The notes under the pieces: model-generated
The model's input: only the letters and a program-made list of their open reading frames with translations
Told to the model about the DNA's origin: nothing
The model's database searches: none
Assembly: GCA_016650135.1 (NCBI GenBank)
Contig: JAENWH010000009.1
Location: forward strand, 1 to 17,939
Source: Peptostreptococcaceae bacterium
GTDB taxonomy: Bacteria > Bacillota_A > Clostridia > Peptostreptococcales > Anaerovoracaceae
Length of the DNA stretch: 17,939 bases
Direction: 5' to 3'
Program-made: the position numbers and the translations under genes
In this document: positions 8,245 through 15,220 of the stretch, piece after piece
Layout of the letters: each line of letters begins with the position of its first letter
Position numbering within the stretch: position 1 is the stretch's first letter

Positions 8245-8708
8245 AGCTGAATTTCCTCCGATTTCTTTTTCCTGAGTTCTTTAAAAAAGTCTTTCATTAT
8301 GCCTTCACACTCTTGCTGCATAACTCCTGTTTCTATTTCGATTTCATGATTCAGTTTGTTACAGGAAACTATATTAAATATGGAACCGCATGCCCCCGCT
8401 TTCGGGTCCATTGTTCCAATGTACAGCTTTGCTATCCTTGACAGCACTAAAGCACCTGCACACATTGGGCAAGGTTCAACGGTAACATACATGGTGCAGT
8501 CTGTAAGTCTCCAGCCGCCTAAAAAAGACGCCGCTTCCCTTATTGCATTAATCTCTGCGTGTGCCGTTGGATCCTTCAAGGACTCTGTTAAATTGTATCC
8601 TCTGCCAATAATTTCACCATCTTTAATCACGACTGCACCAATAGGGACTTCCCCCCTGGCCATGGCTTTTCCGGCTTCCTTTAAAGCTTCTATCATAAAA
8701 TTTCTCAT
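8241..8708 (-). CDS. tadA: tRNA-specific adenosine deaminase (A34 to inosine)
   Basis: A 155-residue zinc deaminase that converts adenosine 34 of tRNA-Arg(ACG) to inosine. The zinc site is complete: AHAE (His50, with the proton-shuttling Glu52) and PCPMC (Cys80, Cys83). Other family features are GEVPIGAVV, GWRLTDCTMYVTVE, a DPKAGACGS loop and the C-terminal FFKELRKKK. The frame is open with a TTG at 8747, but that TTG is the -35 element of a good promoter, so the protein cannot begin there. The ATG at 8708 gives the usual N-terminus (MRNFMIEALKEA). No clear Shine-Dalgarno sequence precedes it, and the ATG at 8696 is a weaker alternative. The 3' end overlaps the membrane-protein gene by 4 nt. 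Confidence 0.93.
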   Translation of the reverse strand: MRNFMIEALKEAGKAMARGEVPIGAVVIKDGEIIGRGYNLTESLKDPTAHAEINAIREAASFLGGWRLTDCTMYVTVEPCPMCAGALVLSRIAKLYIGTMDPKAGACGSIFNIVSCNKLNHEIEIETGVMQQECEGIMKDFFKELRKKKSEEIQL

Positions 8709-8718
8709 ATACTTTACA

Positions 8719-8747
8719 ATATTACCATACTTAATATGATTATTCAA
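8719..8747 (-). promoter_or_regulatory. Sigma-A promoter of tadA, extended -10
   Basis: On the minus strand, TTGAAT (8747-8742), a 17-nt spacer, then TAATAT (8724-8719), with a TG one base before the -10. Initiation near 8712 leaves only about 4 nt before the chosen tadA ATG at 8708, so the message would be almost leaderless. Confidence 0.65.
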
Positions 8748-8757
8748 TCTTTAATGC

Positions 8758-8800
8758 AAAAAGGGTGACGGATTAAATCATTAAATCCGTCACCCTTTTT
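8758..8800. terminator. Strong terminator between the opp remnant and tadA
   Basis: Arms GGGTGACGGATT (8763-8774) and AATCCGTCACCC (8784-8795) around a 9-nt loop, with five A before and five T after, so the T run is present on both strands. It is the terminator of the former opp operon on the minus strand (stop at 8821) and insulates the tadA promoter that starts 11 nt further on. Confidence 0.88.
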
Positions 8801-8820
8801 GTATTGTATTTTAAATTAAA

Positions 8821-9312
8821 TTATTCGGTTTTTGACACGTAACCAAAGAAGAAAAATCCAAGTGGGGTATAATACATACCTTTAACACTGTCTTTCAACA
8901 TATATGGTTGTGTATAGAAGTAAATCGGCGCGAGTGCGTTATCTTGTCCAATTATTATATCTTCTGCCTGATGCATCAAGTCCATTCTCTCTGTTTGATC
9001 AGAAGAAGCTTTTACTGGCTTAAGCATTTTGTCGTATTCAGGATTTGAATGCTGTGCATCGTTATTTCCACCGCCTGTTATCCACATATCCAGAAAGGAT
9101 ATAGGGTCATTGTAGTCTGCAATCCAACCATTACGAGCAATGGAATAATCTCCATCTTTTCTGGTTTGCAGGAACACATTCCAATCCTGGTTAGAAAGGG
9201 TTACTGTAACGCCTAATTCCGTCTGCCACATATTCTGCAACGCTTCACCAATTGCTTTATGGTTATCTGCGGTATTATATAAATACTCTACAATTGGGAA
9301 GGAAGGTGGCAC
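8821..9312 (-). pseudogene. C-terminal remnant of an oligopeptide-binding protein (OppA-like)
   Basis: About 160 codons matching the end of an ABC-transporter solute-binding protein of family 5 (OppA/DppA). Recognisable stretches are FPIVEYLYNTADNHKAIGEA, LGVTVTLSNQDWNVFLQTRK, YSIARNGWIADYNDP and the C-terminal APIYFYTQPYMLKDSVKGM. Intact members are about 520-560 residues with a lipoprotein signal; here roughly the first 70% is missing. The frame opens at a GTG (9312) directly after in-frame stop codons, without a ribosome binding site or signal peptide, so no functional binding protein can be made. Upstream bases 9302-9373 are instead the start of a permease gene, so the two were joined by a deletion. 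The 3' end and terminator are intact, suggesting that the loss is fairly recent. Confidence 0.88.
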
Positions 9313-9373
9313 ATGTTATCAATAGTAGAACAATTAATGCCTAGGCAACTCTTTGTGCAACATATCTCGTCAT
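9302..9373 (-). pseudogene. N-terminal remnant of an oligopeptide permease gene (OppB-like)
   Basis: Reading the minus strand from an ATG at 9373, preceded by an AGGA ribosome binding site (GCGAGGAATAAT), gives MTRYVAQRVA, a TAG stop (9343-9341), then ALIVLLLITCATF in the same frame. A short basic start followed by a hydrophobic helix ending near TATFFLMH is typical of the OppB/DppB permease N-terminus. After about 24 codons the sequence passes directly into the C-terminal part of an OppA-like gene in a different frame, and the permease frame hits TAA within about ten codons. Besides the deletion, codon 11 is TAG where Leu would be expected, one base from TTG. The assignment rests on a short stretch and on its position, but the ribosome site, start codon, helix and neighbour all agree. 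Confidence 0.7.
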
Positions 9374-9398
9374 ATTATTCCTCGCTATTCTTTTTTAA

Positions 9399-9436
9399 GG
9401 TCAATACTTTATGTTTTTTCCGTTCAATATTTTATG
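9399..9436. repeat. Pair of 13-nt direct repeats upstream of the dead opp genes
   Basis: TCAATACTTTATG (9401-9413) recurs as TCAATATTTTATG (9424-9436), 12 of 13 bases identical, 23 nt apart. They lie 28-63 nt upstream of the permease remnant start and could be a former operator. The surrounding 9374-9540 is very AT-rich, and I see no gene in it. Confidence 0.4.
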
Positions 9437-9550
9437 CCATTTATTTATTTATTAATTTTTCTTTTAATTATTTACTTTCTTATATAACAAATTTTAGCTC
9501 GTTACAATTAAAAACTCACGTTCCTTAAATTTGCTTCTACTTACTTTAGA

Positions 9551-9579
9551 TTGCGGTTATTTTTATTCTGTAATATAAT
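9551..9579 (+). promoter_or_regulatory. Sigma-A promoter of the M29 aminopeptidase gene
   Basis: TTGCGG (9551-9556), a 17-nt spacer, then a consensus TATAAT (9574-9579). Initiation near 9586 gives a leader of about 60 nt in which I see no known riboswitch. Confidence 0.65.
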
Positions 9580-9647
9580 ATCATCATAACCTCAACTTAT
9601 TATTACAGTTAAGTTAATATAATTTTACACAATATAAGGAGATCGAG

Positions 9648-10757
9648 ATGGATGAGAGAATTAAAAAGCTGTCAAAGGTTTTAGTTTATTATTCCACGAA
9701 TATTCAACCAGGGGAGAAAGTCTTGATTGAATATGAAGGCACCAGTACAAAAAACTTAATACGTCAACTCATAAAAGATATTTATGCAAAAGGCGGTTTT
9801 CCATATGTAAATATTAGAGATGCTTCTATTCTTCGAGAAATAATGTTAGGCTCGTCAGAAAACCAGTTTGAATTTTTAAACGAGTATCTGTTAAAGCAGA
9901 TTGAAGGAATGGATGCCTACATTTCTGTGCGTGCTGGTGATAACACTTCAGAGCTGGCAGATGTCCCCGCTTCCAAACAGAACCTGTATTATAACAAGCT
10001 TAAACCAGCATTTGATTACAGAGTAAATAAGACGAAATGGGTGGTTCTTGAATTTCCAAACCCATCTTTAGCTCAGCTAGCTAATATGAGTCAAGAGGCG
10101 TTTGAGAATTTTTTCTTCGACGTGTGCACCATGGATTATGGAAAAATGGGTCAGGCAATGATCAATTTGTCCAACTTGATGGACAAGACCGATAAAGTAC
10201 ATTTAATTGGACCTGCAACAGATTTAACCTTTAGCATAAAAGACATTCCATCCATTATATGTGCCGGCACTATGAATATTCCTGATGGAGAAGTTTATAC
10301 TGCTCCTGTTCGCGATTCTATTAATGGAACAATCTCCTACAATACACCTTCTGAAGAGCAAGGCTTTACCTTCGAAAATATAGTCTTTGAATTTGAAAAA
10401 GGCAAAATAGTAAAAGCTACATCAAATAATACTGTCAGAATTAATGAACTGTTGGATACTGATGATGGCGCAAGATATGTTGGAGAATTTGCCATCGGCG
10501 TGAATCCATTTATTCTGGAACCAATGAAGGACACCTTATTTGATGAAAAAATTGCGGGTTCTTTCCACTTTACTCCTGGGGCAGCATATGAAGATGCCTT
10601 TAACGGGAACATTTCAACTTTGCATTGGGATCTTGTGATGATCCAGCGTCCCGAATACGGTGGCGGGGAGATTTGGTTTGATGACGTGCTGATTAGAAAA
10701 GACGGCCTTTTTGTAATCTCTGAACTTGAATGCCTGAATCCCGAAAACCTGAAATAA
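9648..10757 (+). CDS. M29-family metallo-aminopeptidase
   Basis: A 369-residue cytosolic aminopeptidase of family M29 (AmpS/PepS/AmpT type), a two-metal enzyme releasing N-terminal amino acids from short peptides. Candidate metal ligands and catalytic residues, in the family order: Glu215 in IPDGEVYTAP, Glu280 in VGEFAIGVNP, His307 and Tyr314 in GSFHFTPGAAYEDA, and His326 and Asp328 in LHWDLV. The spacing fits the M29 form with a shortened loop between Tyr and the final His-x-Asp. The C-terminal IQRPEYGGGEIWFDDVLIRK is characteristic of this subgroup. The ATG at 9648 follows AAGGAGATCGAG. It faces away from the opp remnants, and an aminopeptidase next to a peptide importer makes metabolic sense, so the two may once have worked together. 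cvpA follows 66 nt later. Confidence 0.9.
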   Translation: MDERIKKLSKVLVYYSTNIQPGEKVLIEYEGTSTKNLIRQLIKDIYAKGGFPYVNIRDASILREIMLGSSENQFEFLNEYLLKQIEGMDAYISVRAGDNTSELADVPASKQNLYYNKLKPAFDYRVNKTKWVVLEFPNPSLAQLANMSQEAFENFFFDVCTMDYGKMGQAMINLSNLMDKTDKVHLIGPATDLTFSIKDIPSIICAGTMNIPDGEVYTAPVRDSINGTISYNTPSEEQGFTFENIVFEFEKGKIVKATSNNTVRINELLDTDDGARYVGEFAIGVNPFILEPMKDTLFDEKIAGSFHFTPGAAYEDAFNGNISTLHWDLVMIQRPEYGGGEIWFDDVLIRKDGLFVISELECLNPENLK

Positions 10758-10823
10758 TTCCGTATGCTATCATTTCGCTTAGGGAATATCTGGCACTAAT
10801 ACTTTACAAAGGAGGCGCTAAAT

Positions 10824-11459
10824 ATGATTATTGATATTATTCTGTTTTCCATTTTGGTTGTAATAATGGCAATAAGCTATCGGAATGGTTTTATTTCAAC
10901 CTTTCTGCACCTGGTGGGTTGGCTTATTTCTCTTTCCTGCGGTTTCTTTTTTGCACCTCGAGTGAAAGAATATTTGATTTCAAAAGATTTTTTTTATACT
11001 TCTATTAACGACAAGCTGTTGAGCAAAATACCGCAGGGGGCGCCGCAGGGTTCTTTCAAATCAGGAGGTATCCCCAATTTAGTCGGTGATTTTGTAGACA
11101 ATGTCACTAATACAGTTTCGACAAATATCGCATCCAGTTTAACTGATCTAATTATGGTTATCATTTCTTTTTTAATTGTTGTCATCGCGGTTAAACTGTT
11201 CCTGTACTTCATCACCATTATTTTCTCCAAGAGAAACAGGAAAGGTCCTACCGGATTAATTGATGGACTTCTAGGACTCGCCTTTGGATTCTTTAAAGGC
11301 ATGATTGTTTTGTACATTATTCTGGCGGTCATGATTCCTGTAATAAATCTTACCAGTCCAGAAAGCACTTTTACAATTTTAACTTCTCTTGACAGTTCTG
11401 TGCTGGCAAAAGACTTGTATAATAACAATCCGTTGCTTCTAATAACGAACCTGCTATAA
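10824..11459 (+). CDS. CvpA-family integral membrane protein
   Basis: A 211-residue membrane protein of the CvpA (colicin V production) family. Members occur widely and have been linked to envelope homeostasis, but no biochemical function is settled. Likely membrane helices are at about 2-18, 26-44, 107-135 and 147-172. Family landmarks are the N-terminal IDIILFSILVVIMAISYRNG, FISTFLHLVGWLISL, and GLIDGLLGLAFGFFKGMIVL before the last helix. A soluble loop at about 45-105 contains IPQGAPQGSFKSGG. The ATG at 10824 follows a very strong AAAGGAGGCGC site. It lies downstream of the aminopeptidase gene without a terminator, so it is probably co-transcribed. A functional link to the aminopeptidase is not evident. 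Confidence 0.85.
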   Translation: MIIDIILFSILVVIMAISYRNGFISTFLHLVGWLISLSCGFFFAPRVKEYLISKDFFYTSINDKLLSKIPQGAPQGSFKSGGIPNLVGDFVDNVTNTVSTNIASSLTDLIMVIISFLIVVIAVKLFLYFITIIFSKRNRKGPTGLIDGLLGLAFGFFKGMIVLYIILAVMIPVINLTSPESTFTILTSLDSSVLAKDLYNNNPLLLITNLL

Positions 11460-11504
11460 TGCTCCAGAGTTAAGGTAAGCAACGTCGCCCATACTGGGCA
11501 TACT

Positions 11505-11547
11505 AAAAAAAGTTATCCACAGATTTTCTGTGGATAACTTAAATTTT
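11505..11547. terminator. Hairpin terminator built from two inverted DnaA boxes
   Basis: Arms AAGTTATCCACAGA (11510-11523) and TCTGTGGATAACTT (11527-11540) around a TTT loop form a perfect 14-bp stem. Each arm holds a consensus DnaA box, TTATCCACA at 11513-11521 and its inverse at 11529-11537. A run of A precedes the hairpin, so minus-strand transcripts from the thiolase gene see a long T tract; plus-strand transcripts from cvpA see AAATTTT. It can serve as a bidirectional terminator between these convergent genes, whether or not DnaA binds it. Confidence 0.8.
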
Positions 11548-11568
11548 ACTTGAGCAATTGCAACGGTT

Positions 11569-11610
11569 TTAAAAATCCCAAGCCCAATGTCGGATGCTTA
11601 TAATGGGCTT
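11569..11610 (-). terminator. Weak hairpin at the end of the thiolase gene
   Basis: Arms AAGCCCA (11580-11586) and TGGGCTT (11604-11610) with a 17-nt loop, overlapping the thiolase stop codon and followed on the minus strand by GGGATTTTTAAAA. It may be an auxiliary terminator ahead of the stronger hairpin at 11510-11540. Confidence 0.45.
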
Positions 11611-12787
11611 ATCTCTCCACGATAAGTGAAGTCCCCTGTCCGCCGCCAATGCAAAGAGTTGCTAATCCATATTTGGAATCTCTCTTCTGCATTTCATGGA
11701 TAAGGGTTACAAAAATTCGGCATCCGGATGATCCGATTGGATGTCCAAGCGCAACTGCACCACCGTTAACATTTAATTTTGCTGGATCAAATCCTAACTC
11801 TTTTCCAACTGCAACTGATTGTGCTGCAAATGCTTCATTTGCTTCAATAAGGTCAAGATCTGCAACTGTTAAACCAGCGATTTCAAGTGCTTTTTTTGTA
11901 GCAGGAACCGGACCAATACCCATAATGCTTGGATCAACGCCTGCTGAGGCATATCCCTTGATCGTACAAAGGTATTTAATTCCTAATTCATCAGCCTTTT
12001 CCTTTGACATAACAATAACTGCAGCTGCTGCATCATTAATACCGGATGCATTGCCAGCTGTAACCATTCCGCCATCTTTTTTGAAAGCTGGTCTTAACTT
12101 GCTAAGACTTTCTTTTGTTGTTCCAAACCTAGGACCCTCATCCGTATCGAAAACTATATCTCCCTTTTTGCCTGGTATAACTACAGGGACGATTTCATCT
12201 TTAAATCTTCCGGAAGTTATTGCAGCTTCTGCTTTCTGCTGTGAATTTGCTGAAAATGCATCTAGCTCTTCTCTTGTTAATTTCCACTGCTCACAAATAT
12301 TTTCAGCTGTAATTCCCATGTGATACCCATTGAATGCATCGGTAAGGCCATCGTTTACCATCATATCAACAATTTTATTGTCGCCCATTCTAGCACCCCA
12401 TCTTGCTGCCGGGATAGCATAGTTTGAAAGTGACATGCTTTCTGTACCACCTGCAACAATAACATCAGCATCTCCTGCTTTTATAATGGATGCTGCAAGT
12501 CCAATTGCTCTAAGCCCTGATCCGCACACTTTATTTATTGTCAATGATGGAACTTCTTTTGGAATCCCAGCTTCCATTGCAACTTGTCTTGCAACGTTTT
12601 GTCCAAGTCCACCCTGAAGAACATTGCCAAAGACAACTTCGTCAATGATTGCAGGGTCAATTCCAGCTCTCTTGATTGCTTCTTTTACTGCGACAGCGCC
12701 CAAAGTTACAGCTTTTATACCTTTCAAAACGCCCCCGAAACTCCCTATTGGAGTTCTTACTGCACTTACTATTACTACTTCTCTCAT
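11609..12787 (-). CDS. Acetyl-CoA C-acetyltransferase (thiolase)
   Basis: A 392-residue thiolase that condenses two acetyl-CoA into acetoacetyl-CoA, or does the reverse. All catalytic features are present: the acyl-accepting Cys88 in [11 protein letters not shown], the NEAFA motif, His349 in [14 protein letters not shown], and the base Cys379 in LCIGGGQG. Length and motifs fit biosynthetic tetrameric thiolases (ThlA/AtoB/PhaA type) rather than the longer fatty-acid degradation enzymes. In Clostridia this enzyme commonly opens butyrate or butanol formation, but no crotonase, hydroxybutyryl-CoA dehydrogenase or acyl-CoA dehydrogenase gene is in the window, so the pathway is not settled. It is a single-gene unit with its own promoter and terminator. 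The ATG at 12787 follows AGGAGGAATAGT. Confidence 0.94.
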   Translation of the reverse strand: MREVVIVSAVRTPIGSFGGVLKGIKAVTLGAVAVKEAIKRAGIDPAIIDEVVFGNVLQGGLGQNVARQVAMEAGIPKEVPSLTINKVCGSGLRAIGLAASIIKAGDADVIVAGGTESMSLSNYAIPAARWGARMGDNKIVDMMVNDGLTDAFNGYHMGITAENICEQWKLTREELDAFSANSQQKAEAAITSGRFKDEIVPVVIPGKKGDIVFDTDEGPRFGTTKESLSKLRPAFKKDGGMVTAGNASGINDAAAAVIVMSKEKADELGIKYLCTIKGYASAGVDPSIMGIGPVPATKKALEIAGLTVADLDLIEANEAFAAQSVAVGKELGFDPAKLNVNGGAVALGHPIGSSGCRIFVTLIHEMQKRDSKYGLATLCIGGGQGTSLIVER

Positions 12788-12841
12788 ACTATTCCTCCTA
12801 ATTTTAAGTATTACAAAAAAACAAATTATTAATATGCTCTA

Positions 12842-12871
12842 ATTATACTCTATTTTTTTTGGATTTGTAAA
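12842..12871 (-). promoter_or_regulatory. Sigma-A promoter of the thiolase gene
   Basis: On the minus strand, TTTACA (12871-12866), an 18-nt spacer, then a consensus TATAAT (12847-12842); shifting one base gives TTACAA with a 17-nt spacer. The predicted leader is about 50 nt, AT-rich and without visible structure. Confidence 0.65.
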
Positions 12872-12934
12872 TAAAAGTTAATGTTTTAACGTTATATTGG
12901 GATATTCCAATTATTCTGAACTTTCCCAATTTAT

Positions 12935-13867
12935 TTATTTTTTGAAGATTCCCATATAATTTTCTTCCATCCAAATAGGCTTGTAAGACAATTTTGCTTT
13001 TCTTAAATTCATGATATCCATGTCTTCTTCTCTGTTGACCAAAGTTATTTCTTCGGGCATATGCCTACAGAATTCATTATTAATTGCCTGGTATATCCCC
13101 CTGAAATCCGTGTTAGCCTTTTCAACATGAACTGTTACAGTATTTTTATTAATTTTACCACCGATACTGATTGCTTCGATTTTTCCGTCTATGAGAATTG
13201 CTCCTGCCAAATATCCCACTTTTTCCAGGTTCTGAAAAACATGAAGCATGGCTCTTTCTTCCATTTTCAGAAGCTTCATTTCATGCTCAGATAATTTCTT
13301 TCTTTCATTGAACTCTTCAATGAATTTCATGGCTTTGTCGGACATGGACGACGTCAATTGCACATATTCATAGGAATAATTGTTAAAAAAATAATTAAGG
13401 TGGTTCTTTTTACTGTGCAAGCCTCTTCCCTTCAGTTCAATCAAACTCTGCTTTGTATAAACATAATCGTAATTTGGCCTGTCGTCCATAAAATCCATTT
13501 CGCCTGGACAGGCTTCTTCTATAATTTCAATCATATGTTTTGGCATAAGTCTGATACCAAATTCATATCCCTTTTCCTTAAATATTTTCTTCGCAGCATA
13601 AATCGTTTTTCTCAAAGAGGAAGAGTCATACTTACCATTATTCGTTAATGGAGGGAATAAAAATGGTTCCTGTTTATCAACCACAAGATGGCTGAGTCCT
13701 GAAATACAAATATAATCCCCTATTTTCTGCCAGCAAAAATTGTTTATGTCTCGCCACATATATAAAGAAGAAAACGAAATACCCGAGGTGTTGTAATCGA
13801 AGCCGTCTAAGAATTCCTCGAGGATTGGCCTGCTCTCTATTGTAATCCTGTTATCCAGCAAAAACAT
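12935..13867 (-). CDS. DUF2156 (LPG-synthase C-terminal-like) protein
   Basis: A 310-residue soluble protein resembling the DUF2156 family, whose fold is a double GNAT-like domain related to the catalytic part of MprF, the enzyme that transfers aminoacyl groups from tRNA to phosphatidylglycerol. Family features by eye are the N-terminal FSSLYMWRD, DYVYTKQSLIELKGRGLHSK followed by KNHLNYFFNNY, HEMKLLKMEERAML in the middle, and AISIGGKI with VHVEKANTDFRGIYQAINNE near the end. Unlike MprF it has no membrane helices. The substrate is unknown. It starts at ATG 13867, one base after the stop of the isochorismatase-family gene, and is the last gene of the operon. The weak ribosome site (GGGATAGTGAA) inside the preceding gene suggests translational coupling. 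Confidence 0.85.
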   Translation of the reverse strand: MFLLDNRITIESRPILEEFLDGFDYNTSGISFSSLYMWRDINNFCWQKIGDYICISGLSHLVVDKQEPFLFPPLTNNGKYDSSSLRKTIYAAKKIFKEKGYEFGIRLMPKHMIEIIEEACPGEMDFMDDRPNYDYVYTKQSLIELKGRGLHSKKNHLNYFFNNYSYEYVQLTSSMSDKAMKFIEEFNERKKLSEHEMKLLKMEERAMLHVFQNLEKVGYLAGAILIDGKIEAISIGGKINKNTVTVHVEKANTDFRGIYQAINNEFCRHMPEEITLVNREEDMDIMNLRKAKLSYKPIWMEENYMGIFKK

Positions 13868-13868
13868 A

Positions 13869-14423
13869 TTATTTCACTATCCCGGAAATCTGTTTAAATC
13901 CATCAGCTTTTGCACCACCAACAAGTTCAAATAATACGGCTTCATATGTGGTTCCTACCGCTCCCGCTTCGCAGATTCTTCTCTGTGCGTATTTTTTGTC
14001 TGTATTGTCTCTTGAAGAAACAGCATCATTTACCAAAAAGACCTGATAACCTTCCTCAAGTAAATCCAATGCCGTCTGCTGCACACAAACATGCGCCTCG
14101 ATGCCGGTAAGAATGACAATCCTTTTCCCGCTGGTTTCCAACACTTCTACAAAATTCGGTTCACCCATGGCGCTAAAGCTTGTTTTCTCTATCGGTAAAA
14201 AATTCTTACCCATAGCCTCTTTAATCGATCCGATTGTTTCGCCCAATCCCTTTGTATATTGCTGTGTCGTTATGATTGGCAATCCCAATACAATACAGCC
14301 TTTGATAAGTTTCACCATTTTTTGTTCAAGCTCCTGGCTGTTTTTCATGACAGGCATTAATCTTTCCTGAAAATCTATAACAACCAAAACGGCATCCTCT
14401 TTTTTGATTTTCAAATTCATCAT
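13869..14423 (-). CDS. Isochorismatase-family cysteine hydrolase
   Basis: A 184-residue hydrolase of the isochorismatase-like superfamily. The catalytic triad is readable: Asp17 in VVIDFQERLMP, Lys80 in IEKTSFSA, and the nucleophile Cys113 in GIEAHVCVQQTALDL; this last motif also carries the cis-peptide region before the Cys. The sequence after the second strand, TTQQYTKGLGETIG, resembles the YcaC-like branch and lacks the Asp-x-His zinc motif of nicotinamidases, so I do not call it PncA despite the sirtuin nearby. The natural substrate of this branch is generally unknown. The ATG at 14423 overlaps the surE stop as ATGA, and one base separates its stop from the next gene. GGGGG and GAGG lie just upstream of the start. 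Confidence 0.9.
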   Translation of the reverse strand: MMNLKIKKEDAVLVVIDFQERLMPVMKNSQELEQKMVKLIKGCIVLGLPIITTQQYTKGLGETIGSIKEAMGKNFLPIEKTSFSAMGEPNFVEVLETSGKRIVILTGIEAHVCVQQTALDLLEEGYQVFLVNDAVSSRDNTDKKYAQRRICEAGAVGTTYEAVLFELVGGAKADGFKQISGIVK

Positions 14424-15184
14424 TCCTCAATCCCCCACTTCTTTAAGTCTTCTAACAGTCTGTGGCTTGTAAGATCATAATGAAGGGGGGTTATTGATGC
14501 ATAACCGTCCTGCATAGACTTGACATCTATATCCTCTGCCAAATTTTCATATATTACCGGTACACCCGAGTACCAGTATTCATTACAGCCTAATTCATTT
14601 TTCTCTTCTCTAAACCAGTTTTCGTACTCACGCTTTCCCAATCTTGTATACTTAAGGCCTTTTACTTGTTCGGCCGGTAAGTTCGGCACGTTAATATTAA
14701 GAATTGTATCACAATCTAATTTACCATATACTTTTTTCAATGTTTTTACTGCCAAATCACAAGCATATTCAAAGTTTGTAGGGAAATGATCATTTACGGA
14801 AACAGCTATTGAAGGAATCCCGTTAAAAGCACCTTCAATTGCAGCAGAAACTGTTCCAGAATATAAAGTATCCGTTCCTAAATTTCCACCATGATTTATT
14901 CCTGAGAACACCATGTCAATTTTAATTCCTTTGCTGTCTAAAATTTTCAATCCCAATTTCACACAATCAGCTGGTGTTCCCGTAATCTCCAACGCCAATT
15001 TCGCATTTTTAAATTGCACTTCCTCTATTTTGAGGGGTATCCCTATGCTAATACTGTGACCACTTGCACTTCTTTGCACGTGAGGCGCACAAACATATAT
15101 ATCCGCGACTGAAGAAAGGGCTCTTACCAACTGGTAAATTCCCTCTGCCCTGATTCCGTCATCATTTGCTACTAATATTTTCAT
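14420..15184 (-). CDS. surE: 5'/3'-nucleotidase SurE
   Basis: A 254-residue metal-dependent nucleotidase that removes phosphate from nucleoside 5'- and 3'-monophosphates and can act on short polyphosphate. The metal site is complete: Asp8 and Asp9 in VANDDGI, Ser39 in APHVQRSASGHS, and Asn97 in FSGINHGGNLGTDTLYSGTV. Other family landmarks are ITGTPADCVKLGL and GIPSIAVS. Length is typical. The ATG at 15184 is preceded by AAGGGA at about ten bases. It lies 36 nt downstream of the sirtuin gene and overlaps the next gene by 4 nt, so it belongs to the five-gene operon. SurE is linked to stationary-phase survival in E. coli; regulation here is unknown beyond the shared promoter. Confidence 0.93.
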   Translation of the reverse strand: MKILVANDDGIRAEGIYQLVRALSSVADIYVCAPHVQRSASGHSISIGIPLKIEEVQFKNAKLALEITGTPADCVKLGLKILDSKGIKIDMVFSGINHGGNLGTDTLYSGTVSAAIEGAFNGIPSIAVSVNDHFPTNFEYACDLAVKTLKKVYGKLDCDTILNINVPNLPAEQVKGLKYTRLGKREYENWFREEKNELGCNEYWYSGVPVIYENLAEDIDVKSMQDGYASITPLHYDLTSHRLLEDLKKWGIEE

Positions 15185-15220
15185 TTTATGTAAATCCCTT
15201 TCTCTTTCCCTGATAAATTA

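Noticed and set aside
9313..9528. Small plus-strand reading frame in the gap before the aminopeptidase gene
   Set aside because: It lies antisense to the oppB remnant, has no convincing ribosome site and a composition explained by AT-rich DNA.
11487..11499. Short hairpin GCCCATACTGGGC after cvpA
   Set aside because: Only a 5-bp stem with a 3-nt loop and no T tract; the DnaA-box hairpin next to it is the better terminator.
11649..12323. Long plus-strand reading frame of 224 codons opposite the thiolase
   Set aside because: It is the mirror of a conserved thiolase gene with all catalytic motifs; the antisense protein has no recognisable features.
13869..14423. Nicotinamidase (PncA) recycling nicotinamide from the neighbouring sirtuin
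   Set aside because: The catalytic Asp, Lys and Cys are present, but the Asp-x-His zinc motif of nicotinamidases is missing after the second strand.
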